From Marasmius tenuissimus (taxonomy: Eukaryota > Basidiomycota > Agaricomycetes > Agaricales > Marasmiaceae): 64,000 nucleotides of DNA. How positions within the stretch are numbered: position 1 is the first letter of the stretch; each line of letters opens with the position of its first letter. Location: contig JAQOTA010000050.1 in the NCBI GenBank assembly GCA_029532415.1, positions 4,960,001 through 5,024,000 on the forward strand, written 5' to 3'. A model generated the notes under the pieces. The model searched no databases and had not been told where the DNA came from. It saw only the letters and a program-made list of their open reading frames with translations. This document shows, one piece after another, positions 1 through 11,250 of this stretch. Position numbers and translations under genes: made by a program.

Positions 1-3000
1 CTCTACAAAGGAAGTCTTTGAACCTCTCAAGGACATGGATGCTGCCAAAGCCTGGTCCACCATCGTCACCACCTACAGCGAACCGACCTTGTCTGCCATT
101 TATGGCGACTTCGTCAAACTGGTGTCCTTCCGGCTTACCACCAGCCATCCCCAGGCTGGCATCGCCAAGTTCAAACATTACATTGAACGTCTTGCCAAGG
201 TCGGGGTTGAACTCCCCGAGTTAATCAAAGCCCTCCTTCTCATCGCAGCTATTCCTCCCGAATGGGACGCCGCTTTCTCCAAGTCCCTTCATGACTTTGA
301 TAGGGATCCTGAGAGCACCAGCGCCCTCATTGTCGCTGACGTTCATGAAGCTATCATGATCGAATACGAGCGCCAGAACCCTCAGCTTGCCAACTGCCTC
401 TCTGCGGTCAAGTGTGCTGGCAACCGTGAACCATCCTTTGGTCAGCAGCAACGTCCGCAGCAGCAACGTCAGCAGTGTGGACAGCAGCAGTGTGGCCAAC
501 AGCATCAACCACAGCAGCAGCAGCAACGTCCTTCTTCGAACCAGAACGACGGTAAGAAGAAGAAGCAGCAGCAGTGTGGTACCCGCGGTGGTATCAACCA
601 GCACCAGGGTCCCGGCCACGCCGGCGGTAACAACGGTGGTAACCATCGGTCGCATGGTCACTCCCATCTGGCATCCTATGCATCCGTCATAGCTTCCCCC
701 GCTCCTACCCATCCTTACTCCTCGATCACCGACCGCAGGGAACGTATTGCGTTGAACGCGGTTAACAATTCCTTGCGTACCGAGGTCGCCAGCGCCCCTC
801 CTGTTTGCGCTATGGGATCACCACCCCCAGCTCACTTCACCGGTCACTGGGACAAGTCTTGCGACAGTACTGTCCCTCAGCCAGCTGTCAAGAAGAACCC
901 GGCTGCCATGCAGTCCTTCACCGGCTTCAAGCCGTCTCAGTCAGTATTTGATGATGTCCGTGAAGCGTGTTCCCTTGCTGACAGACTTGGTGCCCCTAAG
1001 ACGGCGCGGTATCTCAAACCCTTCGAAGAGATCATCATGTCCGCCACCAATCGTTTGCTCCAGGATCGTATCTCAAAGCCTGGTTCCTCGTCCAAGCGAG
1101 TTCTTGAGGACGATTTGGAAGATGAAGAAGCTGGACGTCCTTCTCCTACTTCTTCTAAACGCTCTTGCAGCGTTGATCCTGATGAAGATGTAGAGATGGA
1201 CTGGGGATCTGACGACAGTATGGAAGATATGACCTCTCTATTCGGTAATGATGTTGATAACGATATTGCCGAAGCTGCAGGGGTTGAGGACGTCCTGGAT
1301 GACGTCTCTCTTGGATCATTCCACGATGACAGGCAAGTTCCATACCTTGACCTGCCTTCCCAAGCTGATGCAAACCTACAGCGCTGCTCTCAACTAGTTG
1401 GTATCAGTAGTGTGCACGGTAGTCATAGTGATCTGGCATCACTTGTAAATTTTTGCAATGCTATCTCCACCCACTTCGTGGGTTGTACTCAATGTAAGGG
1501 AAAGAAAAGTGTGAACAACGCACAGGGTTGGCTCCTTGATTCTGGTGCCTCCTCTCATTTCACAAACAATATGAATAACTTTGCTGAATATGAATCGCTT
1601 GATGGTCCTATCGTAAATACTGTGAATAAGGGCAACCCTATACAGATCAAGGGTAAAGGCACAGTCTTCATTAAGCATAATGTTGAAGGATATGACGGGA
1701 AACTTACTGAGCGTGTTTCGCGTCTCTATCCTGTCTATTACATACCACAATTGGATATACACTTACTATCCATGAGAGAGTTCCTTCAAGATGGTCTATC
1801 AATTCGTGGAAACGCGAAGAAGTTAGCCTTCTACTCTTCACAGCGACGACAGTCGCTTGTTTTCTACCCTCATATGCCTGGTCAAACCATTTATTGGGTA
1901 CACTCGCAGAAAGCATCTGCTGAGGTTTTAATGGCCAAGTTGGTTGTTTACAACGTCGACTACGCTATTGAGCACAGACACTTTGGGCATCCATCAGATA
2001 AAGCCCTGAACAAAGCTCGGAAACATACGCAAGGTTTCCCACTTGACCTTAAGATGCCTACTAAGAAGACACCTCTGTGTCGTGGTTGTGCTGAAGGCAA
2101 GATGCATGAGAAATCATTCCCCAACTCTACTACAAGAGCTTCTAAACCGTTTGAACGCATACATTCGGATCTGAAGTCATACCCGGCTGAATCGTATCAC
2201 CGGTACAAGTACTACATCTCTTTTCTCAATGACTGCACATCCTACGTTTGGACCTCCAAGCTCAAGATGAAAGACGAGGCAGTACCCGCTTTGAGGGACT
2301 TCCTTACTATGGTCAAGACGCAATTCAATGCTGTTGTCAAGACCTGGATGTCCGATGAAGGGGGAGAGTACAAAGGAGATAAGTTTGATGCAGTACTGAA
2401 AGAGTATGGGATCCAGAGGGATTAAAGCATACCGTATACCCCATAACAAAACGGTCATGCTGAACGATTCAACAGGACTATTCATGAGAAGGCTGAAGCT
2501 CTTTGCTTTGAAGCTTGTATGCCTCAGTCCTGGTGGGAATTCTGCCATGTGCACGCTGTCCACCTCTACAATCGCACTCCTGTGCAACGTTTGAGCTGGC
2601 AAACTCTGTTCGAAATGCTTTACGGCAAAGCACCTGATGTTTCACATCTCCGAGTTATGGGTTGTGCAGCCTACGTCTTCATTCCTGAAGATCGTAGGAA
2701 GAATAAGCTCGCTCCTCGTAGTGAGTTAATGACTTTCATCGGCTACCAAGATGGGATGAAAGGCTTCCTGTTCATGTAAAGCAATAATTCCGTATTCAAA
2801 GGTAGCACTGCACTGTTCGATGAGATGCTGTACAATAAGTGTCCTGATGCCAAAACTCGTGGCTTCACACCTGTTGGTAGTGAACCATTTACTTTGGGTG
2901 AAAAACCCAACATTCCTTCGGAAGATGAAGACTCTGATGATGACGGTTTTGATACTCCATTGCCAGATCTCAGACGTCGCTCCGAACCTTCTAAGAGATC

Positions 3001-4198
3001 AGAACCTCAGGTTAACAAACCGGCAGGTGGCCCTGCGCCAGGGGATATGCCACTCCCTCAATCTGGTCCTCCGACGCCTCCAGGCGAACCCGCCGTTCCT
3101 CCGCCTGCACCAGCAGCAGATGGTCCACACCGGTCTTCGAGGCAGCGGAAGGGTACAATGCAACCTGGTAATATATTTGGTGAATAGCAGAACCCAAATA
3201 GACCCTCTGATATAGTTCGCGACTTAGAAAATAAGAATACTTGGAGAAACGTCACTGGAGATAAGGAACCTCCGCATCCAGTTGATTGTCCTAGCTCTTC
3301 ACGATCTAGGAAAGGCAAAGGTGGTAAAAAGGGGATTCCTGGTCCACTTCCGCCTCTGCCTGCTCCAGAACCCAGTGAAAGCACTGAGTCGCATGAGGAA
3401 GAAAGCGTAGTCGAAAGACTGACCCAAGAAGGGGGAGTAGGATTTATGATTTACCTGTTAAACAATACCGTTCCAGTTCACAATTCGCTTCCAACGTCCG
3501 ATACTCTTGATTTTTCTAACATCAGAGAGTGGACACTCCGCGATATTCTAAAGTTGCCTGTTGAGCAACAGAAGGAATGGAAGAATGCTTGCCACGAAGA
3601 ACTTGAGGCACTTTGTAAGCGCAAGGTCTTTGAACTCTGTGACTTGCCTAAAGGTCGCAAAGCCATCAGAAACAGATGGGTCTTCGACGTTAAGTCGAAT
3701 GGTCGCAAGAAAGCTAGACTTGTTGCCAAAGGTTTCTCTCAAGTCGAAGGTGTCGACTTCAATGAGATCTTCTCACCAGTTGTTTGTTATGAGACTGTTT
3801 GTATGATGCTTGCTCTCGCAGCTCTCAAGAACTGGTACATCACATCTGTTGATGTCAAGAACGCTTTTCTTTACGGTGATCTTGTTGAGGAGATTTACAT
3901 GGAACAACCTGAAGGCTTCAAAGTCAAGGGCCGGGAACGTAAGGTACTACGCCTGCGTCGTGCATTATATGGACTGAAGCAAGCTGCCCTTGAGTGGTGG
4001 CAAACCCTCAGCTCGTCCATGGAAGTACTGGGCTTCAAACACTTAACTTCTGATGCTGGACTCTTCATCTGCAAAGATCCAAAGAGTGGTGAAATTGTGT
4101 ATGCGATCATCTACGTTGACGATGCACTCTTCATGGGTCCTAACAAAGCTTTTGTTGACAAGAAGAAAGCTGAGTTCATGGCTCGATGGGAATGCCGC
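1..4198 (+). pseudogene. Ty1/copia Gag-Pol polyprotein, copy A, 5' truncated by window edge, four in-frame stops
   Basis: One reading frame runs from the window edge to the nested insertion. In order it shows a Gag region with a Gln-rich stretch (about 430-530), an aspartic protease with DSGASSHF (about 1540-1560), a GAG-pre-integrase H/C finger (about 1975-2090), an integrase core with HSDL and SDEGGEY (about 2160-2400), and a copia-type reverse transcriptase with NAFLYGDL and the catalytic YVDDA (about 3500-4198). Stops lie at 2423-2425, 2444-2446, 2777-2779 and 3185-3187. Each is one C-to-T change from CAA or CAG, and the frame is never lost. The family normally encodes one continuous Gag-Pol of roughly 1400 residues, so this copy is dead. 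RT stops after WECR because of the insertion at 4199. The RNase H end is missing from this copy. Confidence 0.92.
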
Positions 4199-6892
4199 TG
4201 TAAAGTGCCACTCGCGGTGTATAATAAAATCTAACTCGTAGGTCAAATCCTCCCAACACTCAAGAGTGTAGCTGAAGGGTGCGGGAATCGGGGATCGGCG
4301 TTGATTGTAGGTTCCGCTCTTAGCCAGCCTGCAATAGTAGGCTGAAGGAAATCTGACTCAAGAAACTCTCCAACTAAGGTAGCTTCGCCTCTGAACCCAG
4401 TTCGGAGGTCGAAAGTGGGGTTCGGAAGAGAGGTTTATAGGTTGTTTCGGGGAGTGTAGAGTTTGTTTGGTGCTTCGGAAGTGCGTTCTTAGGCTTCAAC
4501 TAGCTTCAGAACCACTCGAACAGCGAGGGGCAACAAGACAATCAAATCAAACAATGGCAATAAGACTCCAATCAAGTCTGTCAATGACCGAAGACCAACT
4601 GTCAACGGCAAACAATATCCTCAGCTCAATTAGCTTCGGAAGTTCAACAATAGCTCAGCCAGTCAAGTCGGCGTCGCAGACAAACAATGCAAAGTCAAGG
4701 TCAAGCAAGTGTTCAATGGATTTTCTAGGTTTTGGCTAACAAAGTTCTATTCCGTTCTAATGTCTCTCCAGAAGCGCTCCCGAGTCAACTAACTACCCAA
4801 CAAGTGGAATAGCTTTGTATCCTCTGAATACTAATCGTACGGATTGCTTGGGGATTCTTGATGAAAACCCCACTGCTTATATACTCTAGGATGCTCTAAT
4901 TCTACCAAATTGTACAAATATCAAATAAACCATGCCTCGGAGGCATAAACTACCTACTTTGGAATATACTTGGAGAGTTTTGTGTTTAATCTACACTTTT
5001 GAACCCCAAAGTCAAAACCAATAATTTGCTTCAGAAGTATCATCAGCCTCGAACATTCTCTAACATTCTTTTCTTCCGGGTCTCTCCTATCGATGGTTCC
5101 GTTCTGCCTATCTGCCTCCGCAGCATTGATTCTCCGGTTCTAGACTCTTCAATCATCATAGGTCATCCTTGTCTGCCTCTGAAGCCTACACTCCCTTCCT
5201 CTGAAGCAAAGTACTTGCCTCCGAAGTGCTACTAGATGCCTATATTCATTGAGTTACCCAGCTGTCCATAGCCAGGTCGATGTCCTTTCTGTAGGTCGGA
5301 TAATTCTGACGTCCTGTCATCCATATGGCCACCCCACTATATCCAATCTTGGTACCTTAGATACCGGGTAATAGTTCAATGGTTCAGCCAGAACTCCTAC
5401 TCGATTCTCCAGTACACCATTCCTTTCTTTCTTGGTCCCTTGCCTTCCAGTTGAGCACTGCGTATTGCTACCAGCACCAACTATGCCCTTAGTACAGTCA
5501 ATATCTCAATGTACGAGTACAATGGAGGTACGCCTACGGGGCAACTCCTTCTATCACTTCTCAATCATTGTTTAGCACCCAGTGCCTGGTTCGGATCCAC
5601 GCCTCCAAAGCGCTAATTTCCTAGTTTCCGAAGTAAAATTTCCACTTCCGCGGCAAGTCCAGAGGTCAGTATAAGCAAATACTAGGTCGCCCCAATTCCT
5701 TGCTTACTTTCCCCCCAAGCGTACTATGGCACACTTGCACAATATTGAAGATCACTTCCGCAACCTGCTCTATAGTAAGTCTTTTGATTTTCTAAACTCT
5801 GAGGTGGCTTTCTGACTTCCTCTTCAGAGTTGTATAAGCTCTGGTGGTATCCAGAAGACTACTCTAATAAGATCAAGGAGCACCGCATCATCTTACCCAT
5901 TCCACTCGACGCAGAACAAGAGGCTATCCTTGGAATCATCTTCCAGCAGTTCTTCCTCAGTCGCCACAGATCCATCTACTGGGGCTACGTGATTCGTTAC
6001 GACATGATCCAGGACAAAATCTATCTCTGCAAGGACACCTTCGACCACTTCATTCCTCACAACACCAGGTCTGTCATTGACATGGTCGCCGAGTCCATTG
6101 CTCAAGTTGGTTTCCTTGACTTCAAAACCGCTCGTACCCCTGGAGCCGTCAATGCTTGGATTGATGCCGTCGTCAGTTGTGCTGAGTGCCCAGCACCTCT
6201 GAAGCTTGACTATACCAAGCTATCGTTCTTCAAGTACTCCCCTCTCATGGGTCGTTGGCTCTCTCGATCCTTTTCTTTCTATAATCCTATTTTATGCGAT
6301 CCATATACCGATTATCTAGATCATGAAACCTTCATTGATTCTCATTATCCTGAAGATTCCGACGTAGATAATTACTTTGGTTGGGATGAGGTAGCGCTAG
6401 CCAATATGGACGACTAGCGTAACCGGTAGTTTACTTAGTATACGTGAATCCATCATGCCCCCAAAGTGAGGCCTTGACCCTATACCAAGCTTCTGAGGCT
6501 CGACTTAGTCTCACTTTCCGACCATCCATGCTTCTGCGGTGACCTTCTCTGTCTATCCTTAGTAGTACGGGTCTTCGTCAAGTCTGATTCTGTTATTCTA
6601 ACCCTTAGTACGATGCCTCCGAGCCACTGGAGATATTCCCTTGATATGACTACAGGTCCTAGTCGTGCCTCCGAAGTGATACTTTCTTCAGTTATACGAC
6701 TCCTACAGTTTTCAGAGATAAGGAGAGACGCCTCCGAGGCACTATTCTCTCCCTATGCTAGGATCTGAGCCTTTTACTAGCCGCTCGGGACTCGCTCTAG
6801 TACTCATATTACCTAGTCATTTCTTATCTGCTTTATGCTAAAATCACACAAAAACAAGGCTCTGAAGCTGCTTTTTAATAGCAGGCGCTACA
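4199..6892 (+). mobile_element. Nested 2.69-kb element of unknown class inserted in the copia RT
   Basis: Comparison with copy B, where RT resumes after the insert, defines the ends. The insert begins TGTAAAGTGCC and ends GGCGCTACA, giving weak terminal inverted repeats (TGTA...TACA). In copy B it is bounded by a 4-bp duplication of CCGC (GCGG on the plus strand). It is crowded with degenerate copies of a GCCTCCGAAG-like word in both orientations (for example near 4401, 4469, 4636, 4936, 5178, 5197, 5218, 5620, 6625, 6669 and 6731). These are concentrated outside the single spliced gene at 5726-6417. Subterminal repeated words are typical of transposase binding sites in DNA transposons. No transposase is encoded, so it would be non-autonomous. 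The superfamily is not assigned. Confidence 0.72.
5726..6417 (+). CDS. Spliced hypothetical protein carried by the nested element (copy A)
   Basis: Two exons, 5726-5774 and 5828-6417, are separated by a 53-nt GT-AG intron (GTAAGT...TTCAG). They encode 212 residues ending in a TAG stop. The start is the ATG of MAHLHNIEDHF, the only nearby ATG that joins in phase through the intron. The protein is acidic at its C terminus, rich in aromatic residues (LYKLWWYPED near residue 20), has no obvious membrane span, and shows no motif I can assign. No stop or frameshift occurs although the surrounding copia gene is dead. This suggests the gene arrived intact with the nested element. It could be a transposon accessory protein or a captured host gene. 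Confidence 0.6.
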
Positions 6893-6893
6893 C

Positions 6894-7169
6894 TGGTTCA
6901 TACTTCCCGCCATTGTATTATGCAGGACAATGCATTCGCTATTGTTCTATTCGGCTATTATTCACTATGCTCATATGTACAATTTCTATTGTCGTCCTTA
7001 TATGGTAGTTCTATGGTATCTTTATGTATATAAGCTTGTAGTTCTCTACCTGAATCTACAGTGTGCTTGAGCTTCTACGTCTCGCCTCTAACTCTCAAAA
7101 CTCCTCTCTGGTAAGTAGTAGTGTAGCCATGTTGTAGTCCTCTGCACTAGGCGTCATGCCGGCTCATCA
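6894..7169 (+). repeat. Truncated 3' LTR of copia copy A (LTR type 1)
   Basis: It begins inside the LTR at GGTTCATACTTCCCGCC and runs to the standard end GGCTCATCA at 7169. About 45 bp of LTR start, the PPT and the whole RNase H region are missing. The break abuts the right terminus of the nested element exactly. It is followed by GTAAC (7170-7174). Sequence subtype matches the 5' LTR of copy B (21740-22061), not its 3' LTR. Confidence 0.88.
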
Positions 7170-7483
7170 GTAACACTTGCTCACTGTCCAACACCAACCG
7201 TTGCTCACCATCGTCTCGAGCCAGCACGAAGGTGACATAACCACAGCTGATGCCAATGCGTGGCCTTCTGCTGCTCACTCAAGCACCACGGCACTCATCT
7301 CATTCATTCATCCTTGTCTACCTACTTGTTGACTTCAAACCTTTTCCTGGATCATCTTTTCTTCGTTCTCTCCTCCACTATCATATCTCAAAACTTCCAC
7401 ATGTAACAATACTCAAGACCATTCAATAACAAAAAAAAATTTCTCTTTATATTACGTGACAAATATGCGATGATCAACAACGT
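7170..7483. other. Intergenic, no gene seen
   Basis: This is the flank of copia copy A. It contains an A-run near 7431 but no convincing ORF or repeat. The first five bases, GTAAC, act as a target-site duplication half (see findings). Confidence 0.5.
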
Positions 7484-9735
7484 TCATGACCCGAAGGCAG
7501 CTCCAGCAGCAAAGGACGCTGGTTTGTGCCAATCACGCTTGCCCGAACGAATCAGACCGATATCACATCCATCTATCCCCTGTGGTTTTAAGGATTCACC
7601 CAATGCCTTGACACAAGCGTCTTCCTCAGTCAGCTCGGGAGCAACAGGAGTATTGGATGACGCAGAAATGGGAGGAGGCGGTAACTCGGAAATGGGAGGA
7701 GGTGGTAGCTCGAAAATGGGAGGAGGTGGTGACTTGGAAATGGGAGGTGGGAGTGACTCAGAAATGGGGGGCGGAAGTGACTCTGTGGGTGAAATGATTG
7801 GAGGAGGAATAGCTGGCTCGGCGTCGCCGGAGTCAGCTGGTCTGGTCTTTTTCTGCGGTTTGGGACAGGCTTTGGCTGTCGGCGCTGGGTGAGTGGCAGA
7901 CTCCTTCGCCTGCACCTTGGCCTGCTTTTGCGCTGTCACTGGGTGCAAGATAACATAATGCACGTGGTATTATTCGATTTTTATGCTGAATTTATTCCAA
8001 ATTTGGCATTTTTTGAAATAAATTCAGCATAAAGATTGAATAATACCACGTGAATTATGCTTTTTTTGCACCCAGTGTGTTGAAGCTGCTGCTTCTGCCT
8101 TCTCTTTCTTCTCCTTGGCCTTGTTTGCGCCTGACTTACTAGCCTTCTTCTTTGCCTTGGCCGCTTTGACAGACAAGGATGCTGCTGGGCTCGATGTACT
8201 GGTGCCATCCTCCATCTCGACGTCTGCATTACCCAAGTCGCCAATGGTTGCTGCCACACCAACGCCATCTTGAACACCGCCATCATTGTCTAGAACGCTG
8301 CCATCATCCTCTTCATTCTCCACATTCTCCATCTCAACGTCAGCGGTCTCGCTGGAGGCAGTGTGAGGTTTTGTCCGCTTCGTTCCTGCATCTTGGCGGG
8401 TCCTGCGTATCTTCGGCTCAATCTCCTTGTTCTTGACCTCCTCATCGTGGGCCTTCTTCCACGCCACGTGCTCCTCTGGGCTCAGCTTTCTGAAACGGCA
8501 ACGACCCTCCACCCAATCATCCCGAACCTGTCTGAGTGTCGTCGTACAACTTCCGATATCACTCAGTTTGACAAACTTTGGTAATGGCCATCCCTCGCAG
8601 ACTACCCCTCTGTCATATGTCATCTTCTTGTCGAAGTTAACGTACTCCATTGCTGGTTCATCGATGCCGAGTACCTCTGCTATAATGCCTGATGAGCATT
8701 CTCCCCACGATATAATATACGCCACAACTTACCCAATTTATTATTGATGATGAGAGTTATCTTGTTTCGCAACAGAAGAGCCTCCTCCGCTTTGTTCTTA
8801 GCCATTCCTGTACAACCAGGTCAGTTCGTGAGTCCCGGTGTAGCAAACTGGCAACTTACTTGATGTATCACAGCCAGTGATTGCAAAAGCTTCACAACAG
8901 GTACCGACCCTCTCAGTTTTCCAACCACCAGCTACAGCGAGTGGCATGTAGTCGCGGAGCTTCTCGTTTGTCCAACCAAAAGTCAGGGCCATGAAGGGGT
9001 CGTGATGATTACGAACAATCATGAACATTGCCTCGATGCCAACGCGCAGGGCCAAGGCATCCAACTGTATTTAGAGGTAAGCTATCGATATTCTGCTTTC
9101 CGAAAAATGGTACTAATTCTCTACCATGGCAGATATCACCGCAACAACATGTGTGACGTCCTGAGCCCTAGACCTCGCATTTGGCTGCGAAATTTTGATC
9201 TTCTCCCTCTCTTCCTTCGACACCTCTGCCTCATACTTCTTCACCAGGTCTTGCTTGTCCTTATTGGACATTTTGTCATACTCGTCTCCATATAGTTCGT
9301 CGAGGTCTTCGACGTCCAGAGGTTTGCCGCCAACTTTTATCTGTAATGAGCATTTGGCGAGCACTGAATTCAAAAGATGCACATACTTTCTTGATTTTCC
9401 TTGGCCTTAAAGTACTTGAACGTGTTGTAGGAGTTGGTCTTGCGAGGCGAGGTGAGATGGACGCTGTTTTGAAACATCATGTCCAAAAAATAACGATCCG
9501 ACCGGTTGTACTGCCCTGCTAACTCTTCTGCCTTCTTTTTTGCATCCGATAACCAAATTCTAATCTCTGTCTCTATCTTAGCCTTTGTTTCTGCCCTGGT
9601 CTGCGCAGCGGCCCTTCGCTGCTCAGGTGTTAGTGGTGGGGGCTTTGGCTCGGTATGGCAGCGTGGATTTATCGCCAAATAATTGATTTTGAGGTTCTGA
9701 ACGGTATGGGAGGTGTTCTGGTTCTTTTGAGGCAT
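7484..9735 (-). pseudogene. Agaricomycete multi-copy hypothetical protein gene, disrupted by a MITE
   Basis: A five-exon gene on the minus strand: 9735-9385, 9340-9125, 9064-8860, 8807-8733 and 8688 onward. All introns are 44-74 nt GT-AG. It resembles a family of agaric proteins with an N-terminal helical PLTPEQRRAAAQ region, a SPRKTNSYNTF-like motif, a GIEAMFMIVRN core, an AFAITGCD motif, and a Lys/Glu-rich acidic tail. The family has no known function that I can name. Two lesions are visible. The exon 1/exon 2 junction is out of phase by one base, best explained by an extra A in the GAAA run at 9385-9387. A 141-bp MITE at 7937-8077 introduces an early stop (8024-8026). If the MITE and one TSD copy are ignored, the frame continues into a proline-rich repeat tail (PPPIS-E-type units, about 7660-7800) and ends at 7484. 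Confidence 0.72.
7937..8077. mobile_element. 141-bp CACTA-like MITE
   Basis: The termini are CACTGGGTGCAA and its inverse. The two halves are almost fully complementary (arms about 60 bp, loop near 7997-8017). It is flanked by a 3-bp direct repeat TGT (7934-7936 and 8078-8080). CACT-type ends with a 3-bp duplication are the signature of the CACTA/EnSpm group, including fungal Plavaka-type elements. It has no coding capacity and is inserted in the last exon of the 7484-9735 gene. Confidence 0.85.
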
Positions 9736-10287
9736 GGGAAATAGTGCAGATGGTAGGACACAGATGGGTGGTACTTGCGTTTTGAGGGTGATGGGTGGCT
9801 GGGGGGCAGCCTAACTTGTAAGTGTCACGTTGTCATGTATATCCGGGATTGATGGTAATTTTTTTTTTCATTGTGAGTCGTGAGCTCAACACCAATCGGG
9901 GATTCAAATCAATATTTGAAAAACAGGCTTCAAGAACATCTCACAGGTGCAAGCACAGCGAACTTCAGGTGGAGTGGCTTGGTGATGACATTGACGTGCT
10001 GACACAGTTGTACTCAGGTAGAGTTATCTGTTTTATGTAACGTCGAGGCCTGTTGCGACTGCACCCCCACGTCCTACCTGCCTGCAAGCATCTCAAGACC
10101 TGAACTCATGGCCAACAACCCTTGATGTAAGCCCCTGCTCTAAATTTGCTTCTACATAATTTATGAACATCATATTGCCAGGTTCCTCACAACGGACTCA
10201 CTGGGCTTGGAGAGTATCGCCTCTGCCATCTCGATGATCTGGTACATTTTTATTCTTCTCGTGCACATCAAAGGGTTTTAAAAATAT
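9736..10287. other. Intergenic between divergent genes
   Basis: This separates a minus-strand gene start (9735) from a plus-strand gene. A possible ATG for the plus gene lies near 10109 with candidate introns at about 10130-10182 and 10240-10303. No combination of upstream exons joins cleanly in frame, so I leave it unassigned. Confidence 0.4.
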
Positions 10288-11006
10288 TTGACAGGACCTC
10301 AACAACTTAGCGAAGAATGTCCTGTGTCCATCCAGTTGCCGTCTGGCACCCAAAGTGAGTCTTTTCAGCACCCCGGGATACCAAGTTACTTATCTGCCAA
10401 TCTATTAGCGATCACCATTACTACCACCACCACAATGATCTTGATGAGCCCGTTGGGCAGGACACACGGGACCATCGCCACCAGCCAAAAAAGCGGGTCC
10501 CCATCCCCATCTCCAGCAACGAGTCCGACAGGGCACCTGGTTCAACACCACATGAGCTGTCCCATTGTTCTCCCCTCCCGCCGTCATCTGAACTGGAATC
10601 TGAACTACCAAGCTCTCCATCCTCGGTCTCGATCTCGGTGGTAGACTGGGACATCTTCTATGGAAGACGCTACAATTTTGAGGTCCCCACTCCCAAAGAT
10701 CTCCAAGGAAGAGAATTTTCTTCAATTGACTTCTACACTGTGACTGCCGGCGCGGCGGTCGGTATCTTTTCCTTGTGGTATGTGTTTTGGACACTCAGAT
10801 CTCTAGTCTTCCCTATGTATATTCATTGGTACTTCACACACAGGAATCAGGCAGGCCACTTGACACTGGGCTATCCAAGTGCAGTTTGGCAGCGGTACCC
10901 AATGTATGAGGCTGCGTTGCGTGCCTACTCGGGGGCGTATCACACTGGGCAGCTTATGATTTTAGATAAGGGAGGTGATGTAGCACGATACAACGAGGAA
11001 ATCTGA
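10288..11006 (+). CDS. Protein with viroplasmin / RNase H1 N-terminal-like domain (5' end unresolved)
   Basis: The supported part is the frame through VVDWDIFYGRR (from about 10420) to the donor at 10777/10778, a 66-nt intron (10778-10843), and a last exon 10844-11006. Spliced, it gives FYTVTAGAAVGIFSLW joined to NQAGHLTLGYPS, then QRYPMYEAALRAYSGAYHTG. The spacing of GIF-x-W, G-x-P, YP and A-x-x-AY-x-x-A-x-x-x-G fits the small domain shared by caulimovirus viroplasmin and eukaryotic RNase H1 N termini. That domain binds RNA:DNA hybrids and is expanded in agaric genomes. The segment before it is Ser/Pro-rich with a His/Tyr cluster near 10422-10440. Because the intron is a multiple of three, unspliced RNA is also open. 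Upstream exons do not join in phase, so the gene may be decayed. Confidence 0.5.
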
Positions 11007-11250
11007 TTCTTGGCTCTGGCTCTGCCCGATACTGTGGTATTCATGTATTTGATATTTTTTTTTGGCTTATGAATCGCTTTTTTGTGTACCTTATGAAGAC
11101 TGGGCCCAGATCGTGATAAGTAGACCCTTAATCTGTTTGCGGTCCCCTTTGTTCTTTTGTTGTGACTCCTTTGGTCGTGACACCTGCCCCCCCTCTGTCT
11201 TCTACACACAACCATGGGCTCCAGTGCGTATTATTTTACTTGCTCTCAGG

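Larger units (their letters stand above)
1..6892 (+). repeat. Left arm of a large inverted repeat (copia copy A plus nested element)
   Basis: Every base x here corresponds to base 21136-x on the other strand. The shared stop codons and the ends of the nested element fall at exactly matching coordinates, so there is no net indel over 6.9 kb. All predicted peptides are identical, and every nucleotide stretch I compared by eye was identical. The arm continues to the left of the window. It ends exactly at the right terminus of the nested element (6892). Confidence 0.93.

Noticed and set aside
221..712. 163-codon minus ORF rich in Leu and Thr, mirrored in copy B
   Set aside because: It is the antisense of the Gln-rich copia Gag coding region.
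7660..7800. Tandem GGAGG-rich repeat considered as a minisatellite
   Set aside because: It is the coding repeat of the proline-rich tail (PPPIS units) of the minus-strand gene, not an independent repeat.
10109..10303. Upstream exons for the viroplasmin-like gene
   Set aside because: Several donor/acceptor pairs exist, but every combination gives a stop or a phase clash with the exon beginning near 10420.
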